NCBI RefSeq assembly: GCF_000235365.1
Contig: NC_016455.1
Span: forward strand, 62,001-126,000
From: Eremothecium cymbalariae DBVPG#7215
Taxonomy: Eukaryota > Ascomycota > Saccharomycetes > Saccharomycetales > Saccharomycetaceae
DNA: 64,000 nt
Direction of reading: 5' to 3'
Positions 1 through 12,037 of the stretch are shown here, one piece after another; positions within the stretch are counted from its first letter, which is position 1, and each line of letters starts with the position of its first letter. The position numbers and the translations under genes are program-made. The notes under the pieces were generated by a model. That model did no database searches and was not told the DNA's origin. It saw nothing but the letters and a program-made list of their open reading frames with translations.

Positions 1-687
1 TAAGAATACTGCTGATCCTTTTTCTTTCGATATTGTCAACGCACGGTTTCAATAAAGCTATATGCTTTGATAATATTAATCAATTAGTAACCTTGTAGAC
101 GTTTTAGCTACATATAAAGTCACGTGATAACAACACACATCCATATTTGCGAAAGACAGGTGGATAACTACTCAATCCTATTCTTATTCATCATTAAAAA
201 CCAATTATTCCCTATACTAGGTTCCCAAACCAGCCATACGTCAATAGGCATCTCCATCCACCAACAAGCTTGAAAGTCCAATTGAAAAAACAAACCTCAT
301 TGCTACTTGCTTTTCCAAGATACCACAAGATATGGATAATGTAACCAAATCAATTAGTCATCTCATCGCAGACGTTCTGAAGCCCACTTAAACTTGCAAT
401 TTATTTACAGTTCAGAGTCAGTTTGTAGTGACACAGCAATACTCTTGTAAAATAAGTGTATCTCTATATTAGGGCATTAAATACGTTTGATATAATAAAA
501 TAATTGAAAGAACAAGAGCTATGAAAACGCAGTTTTTAAACACTTGTAAATTCTAAAACCTGGCAATCCTAAGATCTAAATAGGCTACCTAAGCTGTTTT
601 ATTTTCACATTCTTTTGTGTCTCTTAGAGGCCCTGGCAGCACATTCCATTTTATGATGCTCGAGGCCATTCTCTTTTCTTTTTTCAT
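1..687. other. Intergenic DNA upstream of IMD
   Basis: No coding region is supported here. The stretch is AT-rich with stops in every frame. A CACGTG E-box lies at 121-126 inside GTCACGTGAT, the form bound by Cbf1 in yeasts. The neighbouring gene on the left lies outside the window, so it is not clear whose promoter this is. Confidence 0.6.
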
Positions 688-739
688 TGAAAAATTTCTC
701 AGCGAAATTTTCCGAAGGCGATGAGTTATGCTATAAATA
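688..739 (+). promoter_or_regulatory. RRPE, PAC and TATA elements of the IMD promoter
   Basis: TGAAAAATTT at 688-697 matches the RRPE motif, GCGATGAG at 718-725 matches the PAC motif, and TATAAATA follows at 732-739, about 200 bases before the IMD start codon. RRPE plus PAC in this order is the known signature of the yeast ribosome and rRNA biosynthesis regulon, which fits an enzyme of GTP supply. Seen in the sequence; function is inferred. Confidence 0.6.
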
Positions 740-935
740 CGAAGCAATATAGCTTGAAAAATTCGTTGACAACTTTAAACACCTTCATATCTTGGGAATA
801 GTTAGATTTATGAAAGGCCGGTTACTTGGAGAATTGGGATTTATCTTAATTTTTCCTCTTAATTAAAAACCCTATATTTTAGTGGTGTATAGTTTTGCCT
901 TAAACAATACGAATTTTCCAAATAAGTACTATCAA

Positions 936-2749
936 ATGCCTTATAGAGATCCAAAGACCGCTTTAGAATATGCAAATACTCTTGAAAAAGATGGTCTGTC
1001 AGCTGCTCAATTGATGGATTCTAATTCTCGTGGTGGCTTGACGTATAATGATTTTTTGGTATTGCCTGGGAAAATTGATTTCCCATCTTCTGAGGTGACA
1101 CTAACTTCGAAGTTGACAAAGAATATTACTTTAAATGCTCCATTTGTTTCTTCCCCTATGGATACTGTTACAGAAGCAGATATGGCTATTTACATGGCTT
1201 TGCTGGGCGGTATTGGTATTATTCACCACAATTGTTCTGCAGATGAACAAGCGAAGATGGTTAGAAAGGTTAAGAAATTCGAAAATGGCTTTATTAACTC
1301 TCCGGTTGTGGTTTCTCCCGAAATGACTGTTGAGCAGCTAAAAGCTATGAGACTCCGGTATGGATTTTCTGGGTTTCCAGTTACAGGTATGTTTAGTTTG
1401 ATTTCCACCCTTTTTACATTTTATTCCGAACTCATAAAGACCTTAAATGATGATCAATTTCCTATATTTAATATAACTTTCGTTCTACTGAATAATGATC
1501 AAACGATCGTGTAGAAAAAATATTTTCTGAATAAAGCTTTATGAGTTCTAACCACAATTGGCTAAGTACATATGGGTCCTGTGATTTAGTCCTTCGGTAT
1601 TATTTAATTGATACTAACAAAATTACAAAATCAGAAAACGGTAAAGTTAACGGCAAGCTTTGCGGTATTATTACTTCTCGTGATATTCAATTTGTTGAGG
1701 ATAACGCACTATTAGTCTCTGACCTCATGACTACTAAGGTTATCACTGGCCAGAAGGGCATTAGTTTGGAAGAAGGTAACCAAATTTTGAAAAACACCAA
1801 GAAGGGTAAGTTGCCAATCATTGACGAACAAGGTAATTTGATATCAATGTTATCTAGAACAGATTTGATGAAGAATCAGTCTTATCCACTTGCTTCCAAA
1901 TCTGCCACTACTAAGCAGTTGTTATGTGGTGCAGCTATCGGTACTATTGAAGCTGATAGACTAAGATTGAATAAGTTGGTTGAGGCTGGTCTAGATGTTG
2001 TTGTGTTGGATTCTTCTCAAGGTAATTCCATTTTTCAATTAGACATGATTAAGTGGATTAAAGAAACTCATCCTAGTTTGGATGTTATCGCTGGCAATGT
2101 AGTGACTCGAGAACAAGCCGCTAGTTTGATTCAAGCTGGTGCAGATGGATTAAGGATTGGTATGGGTTCTGGCTCCATTTGTATCACGCAAGAGGTGATG
2201 GCTTGTGGTAGACCGCAGGGTACTGCTGTTTACAACGTTACAAAGTTCGCAAATCAATTTGGTGTCCCATGTATCGCTGATGGTGGTGTCCAGAATGTAG
2301 GTCATATAACTAAAGCCATTGCATTGGGTGCCTCTACAGTAATGATGGGCGGTATGTTGGCCGGTACTACTGAATCTCCTGGAGAATACTTCTACAGAGA
2401 TGGGGAAAGATTGAAAACTTACAGAGGTATGGGGTCCATTGAGGCAATGCAAAAGACCGATGTTAAGGGTAATGCTGCTACCTCTCGTTATTTTTCTGAA
2501 TCTGACAAAGTTTTGGTTGCTCAAGGTGTTGCTGGGTCTGTGGTTGACAAAGGCTCGATTAAGAAATATATTCCATACTTATTTAATGGTTTACAGCACT
2601 CTTGTCAGGACATTGGTGTGAAATCCTTAATGGAGCTGAGAGAAAAGGTCGATTCCGCTGATGTAAGGTTTGAGTTTAGAACTCCTTCAGCTCAATTAGA
2701 AGGTGGAGTTCACAACTTATTTTCCTATGAGAAGCGACTATACAATTGA
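936..2749 (+). CDS. IMD3: IMP dehydrogenase (one intron)
   Basis: Oxidises IMP to XMP, the rate-limiting step of guanine nucleotide synthesis in the cytosol. Exon 1 is 936-1386 and exon 2 is 1635-2749. The intron 1387-1634 has a GTATGT donor, a TACTAAC branch point at 1612-1618 and a TCAG acceptor, and it joins FPVT to ENGK in frame. The spliced protein is about 521 residues, close to the roughly 524 of yeast Imd proteins. Visible: the (beta/alpha)8 barrel split by a Bateman (CBS pair) domain, and the catalytic Cys near residue 333 in [11 protein letters not shown] 936 is preferred because the upstream in-frame codons lack an ATG and the protein then begins [11 protein letters not shown], like the Ashbya enzyme. 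S. cerevisiae IMD4 also has an intron in this part of the gene. It is convergent with CNA1, the same pairing as IMD3/CNA1 and IMD4/CMP2, so it is the single pre-duplication copy. Confidence 0.95.
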
Positions 2750-3003
2750 AACCAGGCGTTATTTATATGTGTAATACTACATAGATTTTTCTATACCCTT
2801 TGTGTATTATACAGTTAAGATCAGGTATTATAAAGTTATCTGTTTACTCAGTAATCTCCCTAGCTGTATTGTTTTAGACAGGTATAAGATTTTTATGTAA
2901 GGAATTAATGGTACTTTTAAATCAAGTATGAAATATATAGATACATCGATCCATATAGTAAATGTGGTAAAGGTAAAGTTCTTTATAAATAAATATTTTG
3001 AAA

Positions 3004-4683
3004 TTATTTTTTTTCAACGTTCTTGAGCATTTTCCTATAATATTGTTCCCTGCTCTTCTCAACATCGGCCAATGATGGGGGCAACCTTTCATTCTCAAGA
3101 TCGTCTCTCCGGGCTCTTTCAAAACTTGACAAAGCTTCGTTCAATCCCTCTGACCCATGGGACAGAGCACCACGAGGAAGAACACCCGAATTCATGGTTT
3201 TCAGATATTGAACTTTGTCACTTTCTTCCCTTAAAACACTGTACATTCTGGAAACCTTCGCAATAGCCAGGATTTTATTTCTCAGAGCCCTTCTCTTATG
3301 TTCATCACCCAGTATAGATGAGCTGGGTTGTTTCTTTGCAGCAGAAGGAAGCGGAGCCGCACTATTCTTTACTTTATTTTCGATACCGAGGTCTTCTTCA
3401 ATTATTAATGTCTCCTCCTCCAACTCTTCCTCGGTACAAATATTCAATATCGACACTAATATTTCAGTAACCTTCTCTCCTACAAACGGTAAAGACCAAG
3501 TAAACACATCCATAAAATTAGGTAACCAATAGGGATGCGGCGACATATTGAATTGTCTAATGTTCATTACATTATCGGAATACTTTAGAACAGCTGCCTT
3601 GTTCTTGTAGGTATCTAAGTAGTTTGGGGCACTGAATAATGTTAACAAACTTGGGAATCCTAAATTTTTTGTGTTCTTGTACATTCTGTAACCTTGATCT
3701 TGTGCTTCATGTGCTCTAATAATTGAAAGAAGGCCAGTTCGCTGTAGAAATTCACAGGATGCCTTGTATGAAAAAGCAAAAGAGCAACCTCTCACAGTGT
3801 TTGGCAAATAGGCCAGAGTATTTGGGTCATCTGCATCTTCATCGTACGATTCAGATGGATCCGCCCACATTAAGTCACACATCAAACCTCTGGAAGGAAT
3901 TTCCCTAAACCTGTTAATACGGTTTATATCTTCCACCGACTTTAATTCCGGAGAGATGCCACCATGGACGCAGAAGTACTGACCATTCATGACTGCTGCC
4001 AACGGCAAAGAATTAAAAGACTGACAACAGGCATCATAAATCTTCAGGTTGTATTTATGCAAACATTCGCTCTTGAAAGTAAAGTAGGAAGTCAAGTGCT
4101 TGCACTCATGGTTCCCCCTTAACATCCAAAAATGGTCAGAGTAATTAAGCTTCAAACTGTACAAATAAAGCAAGCACTCAAAAGAAAATGACCCACGATC
4201 AACATAATCTCCAAGAAAGAGATAAGGCGTGGTCTTTGGATCACCACCAACTTCAAATAGCTTCAACAAATCATAAAACTGACCATGGATATCTCCACAA
4301 ATAGTGATCGGAGCAGACACATTCAACAAATTAGGCTCTTTCGAAATTAGATTCGTCGCCATCTCCACGATTCGCAAAGCCTGCTCCTCAGTCAACCTTC
4401 CCTCCTTCTTGAAATGATCCCTTAGAAACTCATGGTTAGGTAGCCCATCCTCATCATTAAACAACTCCTCATTGGTAGGAACTCTCTTAGCAACCGGCGG
4501 AACCGACTGAATCACACGTTCCTTCGTATGCACCTTACTCCCATCTTCAAGCTCGTAAATGAACAAGTCATTTTTCTTGCTGGAACCGTTTTCTAGTAGT
4601 GGCTTAGACTCTATAACGTTTAAAGCTGCATTTATCTTCCTAGTATTTTCCTCTGCAGCACTTATCCTCTTAGATGATGGCAT
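3004..4683 (-). CDS. CNA1: Calcineurin catalytic subunit A
   Basis: Ca2+/calmodulin-activated protein phosphatase 2B; with the regulatory subunit Cnb1 it dephosphorylates Crz1 and other targets during stress. 559 residues, close to S. cerevisiae Cna1 (553). The PPP-family metal-site motifs are intact: GDIHG at 130-134, GDYVDRG at 158-164 and RGNHE at 189-193. SAPNYLDTY is at 351-359. The B-subunit-binding helix spans about 385-415, a basic calmodulin-binding segment about 463-482, and the autoinhibitory segment ([18 protein letters not shown]) about 520-537. Single copy here, where S. cerevisiae has CNA1 and CMP2. Divergent from TSR2 across 500 bp. Confidence 0.97.
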   Translation of the reverse strand: MPSSKRISAAEENTRKINAALNVIESKPLLENGSSKKNDLFIYELEDGSKVHTKERVIQSVPPVAKRVPTNEELFNDEDGLPNHEFLRDHFKKEGRLTEEQALRIVEMATNLISKEPNLLNVSAPITICGDIHGQFYDLLKLFEVGGDPKTTPYLFLGDYVDRGSFSFECLLYLYSLKLNYSDHFWMLRGNHECKHLTSYFTFKSECLHKYNLKIYDACCQSFNSLPLAAVMNGQYFCVHGGISPELKSVEDINRINRFREIPSRGLMCDLMWADPSESYDEDADDPNTLAYLPNTVRGCSFAFSYKASCEFLQRTGLLSIIRAHEAQDQGYRMYKNTKNLGFPSLLTLFSAPNYLDTYKNKAAVLKYSDNVMNIRQFNMSPHPYWLPNFMDVFTWSLPFVGEKVTEILVSILNICTEEELEEETLIIEEDLGIENKVKNSAAPLPSAAKKQPSSSILGDEHKRRALRNKILAIAKVSRMYSVLREESDKVQYLKTMNSGVLPRGALSHGSEGLNEALSSFERARRDDLENERLPPSLADVEKSREQYYRKMLKNVEKK

Positions 4684-5183
4684 AACTGGTTATATCTATT
4701 TTTTTCTGTCCTAGACGCATCCAAGCCAACAAAGAGACCCTATATGGTTTTAGGAGTATAACACGCAAAGAATTTGACCTGCTTTTTATAGGATCATCCC
4801 ATCACTTAAAATTATTTTATTTGTCAACTTGGTAATCTTTCACCCTTTTGTTTCGAGAAAACGGAATTTACTCCAGCGGAAATACAACCCGATCACGTGA
4901 TATATTCATTCCGATAAAGGTGTTGTGAATAGAGAAATATACATCACTTTAGACAGGTAAATATACAGCCAGCAGTCATCCGCAGACGGAAGGACACCGA
5001 GGGAGATGATGGTGTCAGTTTCTCTGAAACTGGAAGTGCGTTTTTTTTTCATGGCGAATAGTGATAAAAATTTTGGAAAAAAAATTAAAGGCAGATAGAT
5101 AGCTTTTTTTCAGAAAACTCATCGCTAGTACAAAAATGTAGAATATTTAAAAATATATATATCTTGCTGTAGATAAGTTGTCG
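4684..5183. promoter_or_regulatory. Divergent CNA1/TSR2 promoter with E-box, RRPE and PAC
   Basis: Shared 500-bp promoter. A palindromic ATCACGTGAT (Cbf1-type) lies at 4892-4901. Closer to TSR2 are AAAAATTTT at 5066-5074 (RRPE) and CTCATCGC at 5118-5125 (PAC on the minus strand), about 60-115 bases before the TSR2 ATG. The RRPE/PAC pair fits TSR2's role in 40S ribosome maturation. Motif identity is seen; regulation is inferred. Confidence 0.65.
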
Positions 5184-5819
5184 ATGAGTGTTAGTGTCAG
5201 CTATGATGTTACGGAGTATGTGGAGGCTTTGAAGGGGCATAATAACTTGCTTTTCAAGGATGAGAAGCAGCAGGCACGGTTTGAGTTAGGTGTGTCGATG
5301 ATGATTTATAAGTGGGATGCTCTGGATATTGCAGTTGTGAATGGGTGGGGGGGTGCTGACTCGGCTGACAAGAGGGATTGGGTGACTTCCATTGTTGTTG
5401 GATTATTCAAGTCTGAAAAAATTGTGGACGTGGCGTTGATCGAGGAGACATTGTTGTATGCTATGGCCGATGAGTTTGATACTACTGTGGAGGATGACTC
5501 TGCATTGCCTATTGCTGCGGGTATACTAGCGTTGTATAAGCAATGCGATGCTTTGGATTACTCAGAGGTTGAAAGGTTGTACTCTGAGTGGCAAGCCAAG
5601 GGGATGAGGGGTAAGCACAGTAGGAAGGTCGATATACAAGAAGATCCTTTGAATCCGGATGTATCTGATTCAGAAGAATGCGTTGACTCGGATTCGGACG
5701 TGGTCATGGAATGTGAGGATGACCATGATAAGGAGCAAAAGGACGAAGAGGGACAATCCAAGCCGGTGATCGATGAGGACGGTTTTGAATTGGTTCAGAG
5801 TGGCAAGAGGAGATATTGA
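5184..5819 (+). CDS. TSR2: Pre-rRNA processing factor / Rps26 escort Tsr2
   Basis: Chaperone that carries ribosomal protein eS26 (Rps26) to pre-40S particles and is needed for 20S pre-rRNA maturation. 211 residues against about 205 in S. cerevisiae. The conserved core includes FKDEKQQARFELGVSM, NGWGG, KRDW and EDDSALPIAAG, followed by a very acidic tail (Asp/Glu/Ser-rich, about 155-200) and the terminal signature DEDGFELVQ. ATG 5184 is used; a TTG two codons upstream is not a credible start. The order CNA1-TSR2-ECM30 matches YLR433C-YLR436C. Confidence 0.95.
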   Translation: MSVSVSYDVTEYVEALKGHNNLLFKDEKQQARFELGVSMMIYKWDALDIAVVNGWGGADSADKRDWVTSIVVGLFKSEKIVDVALIEETLLYAMADEFDTTVEDDSALPIAAGILALYKQCDALDYSEVERLYSEWQAKGMRGKHSRKVDIQEDPLNPDVSDSEECVDSDSDVVMECEDDHDKEQKDEEGQSKPVIDEDGFELVQSGKRRY

Positions 5820-6069
5820 ACGAGATTTAATTTAATTTTCCTGTATTCTTTTTAATATGATGCACAACCTGTAGATTTACCAATCCGAACTATTATGGAG
5901 AACAATGTGGCAGTGGAACTAGGTAGGCTTTTTCTATATTTTTAGTATACATAGGCTTTTTCCTTTCCTTCACTCTCTCTTTCCTATTCCTCTTCCTCTT
6001 CCTTTACTGCGTATTTTACTGCATACTTTTTTTCGAATATATCTCTAATTGAGTTTTTCATTATGAAAG

Positions 6070-9000
6070 TCATTTAAACGCCAAGAGTGTGGTAGCTCTC
6101 GTTGGTTGCAAACTATGCAGCCCTAAAAGCGAAGATCTTGCAGAGAGCGATACAGGTGTCGAAGATGGAATGTTGCTTATGCTACCATTAGCTAGGTTGG
6201 GAACTTCGGAGTTATTTGGACCTGGTGTGCTACTAATTTTCAAGTTTCTGAAGAACGAACCTGTCATTTCCATCAGAGAAAACTCTTCCTTCATCTCGGT
6301 TTTCACTTTGAACATTTTAATATCGGTACCCACCCAAATATTTGGCTTCAAGATGCCAACATCAAGATTATAAGGTTTTTACCCTTTTTATCCTCTAAAT
6401 CAGAGTTATTGCCTCTTGCTTCCGGAATTCTAGTTGATCTTTCTTCGCTGCCGTTCGATCCGATATAACTGCCACCTTTTGAGAATCCCAGCCACCCTAG
6501 TCTAAATATTGATCCAGGATCGATGACAGAATGAGTAGAGGTACTCTCTTTAATTGTACCATCTTTCAAACCGTCCCTTGATGTGGTGCTGACATGCATA
6601 CAAGGATTGCTTCCAATGCCAGGGCTCATAAGGGGTTGAATACTACCCCAAAGGACTTCACTATCATGGATATTGTTGACAAAAGAACTACCATTACTAT
6701 TAGTTCTCGACCGTACGGTACTCCCCGGCAAATTTCTCTCAGAATATCCGTTTGCACTAGAAGGCAGACTGTTTGCTACCTTAGCTGAATCTCTATCAAA
6801 TGCAGACAAATTATATGTCTGGCTATTTGCAGTGAAAATATCGCCCCATATAACAGAATGATACCATTTAGTAGCTATTAAATTTTGCTCCCAGTCAAGC
6901 TGCAACGGTTCAAATTTATTTTTCATGGCTTTCAATTCTGGGGGTAATTCCTTTTTGATGTTCTCTTTGAATTCTTTCTCCCACAAGCCTAGTTCAGCTA
7001 TTAAATCATAATATTCATTACTGCTAATTTGAGAGATGTGAGGGAATTTAGCGTTTGTCATTTTCACAATTTTGATCAATAATGCCAATGAGGACGCTCC
7101 TAGCCATCCTTCATACAAGGGCTTCCGCAGTCCAGTTTTCCATTTGCCCTTCACTGTCAAACCAACAGGCCAATTTGATCTCAAAGCCAAATACAACTTG
7201 GTATTTTTTAAAGTTACATCAAAATCGTAATCTACATGCTCATAAATCTTAGTAGATTTCCCGGCTTGAGTTGTTATACCATCATCTGTGCTCCCTCTAT
7301 AGCCGTTAATCGTGTTCAAGTCATTAGAGTTTTCATCTTTAAGATCAGGGCAGGCAAGATTATTATTATTCTCATTAAAAATTGAATCATTATTTCTATC
7401 TTTTGCAGAATATGGATCAAAAACGAGAGGAACTTGAGAATTAATGGATGTCATCTTGGAATTTAAACGACCCTGCAAAACATTCTTTGGGATGTCGTTA
7501 TTCTGAATCTCATTCTTCAGCAGCATTTCCATTCTACGATCATCTGGAGCATATAGATCCCTCAGCTGTTCTCTAGTAAGACCCTCTGAAAACTGACCGA
7601 TAACAGTATCTAATAAGTAGATTATTCGTTCATGTCTGCAAACAGTAAACAACAAATTGATGGAAGCCTGGTAGTCAAAAACAATATAAGTTACTATAGC
7701 ACGTAACAACAATGCAATATTGTCTAATTTTGAGCCTTGCGAATATGAATACGCACTTGTTGATGGACAAGAGTCATCACTTGAGGGAGTAGATATATAA
7801 TCCATAACTGCCATCTTCGAAAGTAGAACCAATAAATTATTAGACGCTTGATAAGTTAAAGCCACAGGTTGTTGAGCATTCCTTTTCGTTGATGACAGTT
7901 GAACTAGATCGTCTCCCGTAAAGTCACTTGGAATTGGTAACAAGTTATAAAGCAACTCAAAAATATAAGATCTAACTGGCAGTTGATTTTTAACACAATT
8001 GACTGCTAGGTTGCTTAAATTTATGACACAAAAATCCCTGAATGTAATAGAATTATTATTACCAGTTGACAATTTATAAATGTTTGGTATTCTATTCGTG
8101 TAATAATCATGAGGTATGGGACTTAACATCTTGTGCAGTACCAATTTTTTTGAGGACAAATAAGTGGCAAAACCTCCGATAATAGGAAGTAATGTGGATG
8201 AATATTCAGGAACATCCTGATATTGTTTCAAATAAAACACACAGAATAAAATTAACTTATTAGCGCATTTATCCGCGACGTAATTTTCCAAAGTCTTATT
8301 ACATTTAATCATCTCCCATAGTAAGACAACAGCTTGTATATTTAGAGAAAATATTTCCGGAGTTAATTTGTTGAAGTAGGATGAGGAACATGAGTTCCTA
8401 GAGCTGCTAGAACTCCTGGAAAAGCTACCACTTTTAGAGGTGCGATTTGATGCTGGCACGCCATTGTTATTATTAGTATTGTTGGTAGGAGTAGTGACAG
8501 TACCAATATTCGTGGTACCAGTAGTAGTATTAGAAGTACCATTGTTATTATTACTGCCATTATGTTGACCGGCATATACTCCTGAAATACCACTTGATTT
8601 TCTCCGTTCTGCACTACTGGGGGAGGACCAGTTGAATGGGTTAGACTCCTGGTCTACCGCAATGTCCAATGGACTTCTTATAATGCGTGAAAGAGACTTC
8701 ATAATGAGACTCATGTCGTATTCTTTATTCAAAGACGATAAATATGTCTTCGGGATGTGACTTATCACTCGACCAAATGGAAATATATTTAAAGAACAAA
8801 GAAATGTGTACGTTTTTTTATCCTCTTTCTCTATTCCTGGTAAATTGTAACTCAATAAAATATTCAATACTGAAAAACTGGTCATAACAAGAGATTTTCT
8901 AAGCATATTCAACTGTGCAGCTTTAGTACCTGAATTATAACTCTGAGATGGATACTGATTTTCTTCTGGATTATTACAATAACGACAAACTAGATTAAAC

Positions 9001-10118
9001 ATCGATGAAACGAAGCATACCGTGCTATATTCTGGCATACCACTAGCAAGCACTATAAGATATTTGTTAAGGGCATCGGGGTTGTATAGGTTTTTAGAAC
9101 AAAGAGTAAGGATCAACCGTAAAATTTCTAACCTATGAGAATCCAACCTTGGATCTGGAGTTACAGGAGTCACGTCAGGGGTGTTTATCCCATTTTCCCA
9201 AAGGGAGAAGGAGACCTTTCCATGTCTTTGTCCATAAAATTCCGTATGCATGCTGCTATCTTCTAATGAGTCTTGGGCTGCATGGATGGGTAAAGTGAAA
9301 CCCTCCATAAAAAGTAACTTTAGGCATGATTCTAAAAGTAATACCCCCAAAGGAGGCACCTCTTCTGACGTATATATCGTCCCAATTGCCACAGGAAGAG
9401 AATCAGGAGATCTTTCTGTATTATAGTCTTCATTTTGCTTTATAGAACTTTCATCGTCTATACCTGGAGACAAATCTAGAGAGGGGGGTTCCATGTTTTC
9501 AGCTCCTCCAGAAGATAAATTTGCGCCTACGGTCGCTGCAGTAGTCGACGCGGACCTAGCATTGAGATTCAAAACTTCGCTACTATTTCTGTTCCACATA
9601 AGTACATCCTCTAAAACCTGTTCCTTGTCAAGTTCAAAAAATATTCCCATGATCTTAGTCAAAATACGGACACATTTGATAACCTCGTAGTATTTATCTT
9701 GAAATTGCGACCATTCAATCTGTTTCGACTGCAATTGGGTAGTTAACGAACATATCTTAAAACATGCAAACCGAACCAAATTCTGATAATTCCTAGGATT
9801 AGCCTTGGAAATATTCCGAAGCTCCTGTACACTAAGCAGTGAATAAATATCCTCAGCAGAGAATTGCTCTCTTAATAAACAGGAAAAGAACTCACTATAC
9901 ATGTCACCAGTCCCCCATCCTTCACCATTCCCCTGAGAAGCACATGAATCAGCTCTATTCAGCGTAGAACTACCATTATTCCCAATTCCATAGCTTTGGT
10001 AATAAATCGCAGCAGCTTGAGAAGTCGTAGCTGACGAATAAAGTGGTATCTCCTTCGACCCCGCTAATCTCCCAATGTGTTCTCTATACTTTTCAAGTTT
10101 AGAATCACTATTTCCCAT
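6070..10118 (-). CDS. ECM30: Ecm30, HID1-family protein; frame broken near the C-terminus
   Basis: Fungal member of the HID1 family (Golgi/trans-Golgi peripheral membrane proteins; S. cerevisiae Ecm30 is linked to cell-wall phenotypes and permease sorting). ATG at 10118 is preferred over an upstream in-frame ATG at 10286, because the protein then begins MGNSDSKL, a predicted N-myristoylation signal shared with animal HID1 (MGSxDSKL). A long low-complexity Asn/Ser/Thr region lies at about 500-570. The main frame runs to a stop at 6348. The adjoining frame, 6070 to about 6374, carries the family's characteristic C-terminus (NIWVGTDIKMFKVK, compare PPVWYDTDVKLFEI in human HID1). The two frames join at a five-base T run (6376-6380; A run on the coding strand) where one base appears to be missing. 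With it the product would be about 1,349 residues. See findings. Confidence 0.85.
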
Positions 10119-10660
10119 TGAATCCCACAACCTAATATATGCCAAATACCTGTTTTTCTCTTTTGCCAATAATAACCTTTCTTGTTTAATATACCCACTA
10201 GGCTGACTTTTTCTAGGTATTTTTGTGTAAGACCAAATTCTTAAAACAGAACGAAACAAAAAAACAACAAAAAGACCACTTAACAAAGACGTCTATGATA
10301 GTATACAACTCCAGAATATCTTACCAGGTATTGTACCCAAAAACCTGGACGTTCTCCTAAATTTCTTAAACTTGGAAGGACTGTGTTCTGTTCTAATAGA
10401 TGAGTTATGTAGATGACGGCAAATGGAAACACTTTAGTACTTTTGAGGAAGAAGGGGCGATGGGATGTTTTGGGTTTCTCTCCCGGGTAGTTACAGAAAC
10501 AGAAAGACGGCAGACGCTGACCAGCAGATCACATCACATGACCGAAACAGGATATCATTTGCTCATGTTGAAGAATGTTACTTGTGTGAAGATCAAGAAT
10601 GCATACATATATATATTATAAAGGCCGTCTCGATGAATTGAGGTTGTAATGCGGTGTACA
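10119..10660. other. ECM30/KTR4 intergenic region and synteny junction
   Basis: ECM30 promoter plus KTR4 3' region. A 73-codon open frame at 10400-10621 has no recognisable features and is not called. This is where the YLR432-436-like block meets the YBR199/YPL074-like block, so it lies at a rearrangement junction relative to S. cerevisiae. Confidence 0.5.
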
Positions 10661-12037
10661 TTAGTATAATTCTTGGTCCTCCTTTGTCATGGAGTAATTT
10701 ATCCAGGTACCCATACAATTCTCAACTTGCAATGCATAATCAGAACAAAAGCTGCCCGCTATACATCGGTTAGAGCATTTGTTCGGGTTGCTAGAGAGAG
10801 GACAGTTTGTGTACGGCATATGATAATAAGGAATATCTCTAAACCAATGGATATCAGATTTATTTGCAAATAATGCTAGTGCAATGCTTCGAACAGGCGC
10901 ATCGCCCCATCGTTCGTAATAAAATCCACCGCTGTCGTCCAGGTATTTCACATAGCTTTCGTATGCTTCAGATCGCAGAAATTTAAGATCAATAAGTTCG
11001 AAGTTGGTCCAGAAATGACAAGTGCTGTATCCAAAAGTTATTTCAAAATTGTCAGGTTTCTGTGCATTCTCTTTTAACCATTCAAAGGCGCCGTTTTTAT
11101 GTAGATGCTGAGGATTTTTCTGGAGGAAGTCTAAAGTGGTAGGCCATAGAGTTGATATGGAAATCGGGTTATCGTAAAGATTCAATGTGAATCCGTAAAC
11201 CTTATTATATATGTTCATGAAGTGGAACACATCATATTCAATCTTACAATAGAATTTGACATCAGGCTCCAATCTCCAAACGTACCGAAATTGTTGTAAT
11301 AATGGATGTTTGTAGAAAAACTTGGAGTAGAAACGACACATATGATGGTATGAATCTAGTTCGGCATACCCCACACCAGTTTGCTTCAGGATTTTCATAT
11401 TCCTTTTATATTTGCGCATATCCAAGCTGGAGGGGAAGGACCACATTTCATGATCAATGGTACCAAAATAAAGTACACGACCAGGAAATTCTTTCATCAT
11501 TCTTGCTTTGAATTCAGTCGTAAAGGGCTCATCGTTTAAGAAAGTATATGGATACTTGAAATCATTGTTGAAGACATGCTCTAATTCTTTCATAGATCGT
11601 ATAATTGCATTTAGATCTTCGTTCCTTACCAGACAGAGTATAGTTGCCGATGTCTTACCTGATAGCTCATCATCTTTACGGATAAGCTTCTCTACCTTCG
11701 GTTCGTCGATTGGCCTTTTCATAAAGTTTTTGTAATCCTCCAAAGCTTTAGTTTTCAACAATGGGTTGCTTAGTTCTTGGTCATTGTACAGGGGTACATC
11801 CAATCTTTCTAATAGCTTTTGAACCTCAGGATCGTTTTTTATACCGGGTTTTTCATAGGAGTTGGTTGACCAATGAAGTAGATCCAGTGCTATATGTTGG
11901 TACCTATATATGAAATCTTTGTATTTCATCTGCAAAGGATCCTTCCCAGCATTCATGTTAAACCATAATAGAAAAATTACGGCTACGATACCGCAGTACA
12001 ACGTCAACGCCTTGAGTCTATATCTCCTGAATCGCAT
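10661..12037 (-). CDS. KTR4: Alpha-1,2-mannosyltransferase, KRE2/MNT1 family
   Basis: Golgi type II glycosyltransferase (GT15) that adds mannose to N- and O-linked glycans of cell-wall proteins. 458 residues (S. cerevisiae Ktr4, 464). A short basic cytoplasmic tail and one signal-anchor helix (about 11-27) are followed by the lumenal catalytic domain. Family motifs include YPYTFLNDEPF, the EPD motif (about 255) and CHFWTNFE (about 340), then GGFYYERWGDAPVRS and a Cys-rich end. ATG 12037 is used because the extension upstream begins only at a TTG. KTR4 rather than another KTR paralogue is supported by close matching along its whole length and by the TAF5 neighbourhood (YBR198C/YBR199W). Confidence 0.93.
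   Translation of the reverse strand: MRFRRYRLKALTLYCGIVAVIFLLWFNMNAGKDPLQMKYKDFIYRYQHIALDLLHWSTNSYEKPGIKNDPEVQKLLERLDVPLYNDQELSNPLLKTKALEDYKNFMKRPIDEPKVEKLIRKDDELSGKTSATILCLVRNEDLNAIIRSMKELEHVFNNDFKYPYTFLNDEPFTTEFKARMMKEFPGRVLYFGTIDHEMWSFPSSLDMRKYKRNMKILKQTGVGYAELDSYHHMCRFYSKFFYKHPLLQQFRYVWRLEPDVKFYCKIEYDVFHFMNIYNKVYGFTLNLYDNPISISTLWPTTLDFLQKNPQHLHKNGAFEWLKENAQKPDNFEITFGYSTCHFWTNFELIDLKFLRSEAYESYVKYLDDSGGFYYERWGDAPVRSIALALFANKSDIHWFRDIPYYHMPYTNCPLSSNPNKCSNRCIAGSFCSDYALQVENCMGTWINYSMTKEDQELY

Noticed and set aside
1541..1634. Separate start codon at the head of the second IMD open frame
   Set aside because: This stretch is intron sequence between GTATGT and the TCAG acceptor; splicing gives one continuous enzyme.
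10400..10621. 73-codon ATG open frame at the ECM30/KTR4 junction
   Set aside because: No domain, no conserved neighbour, ends in a hydrophobic run typical of AT-rich chance frames.
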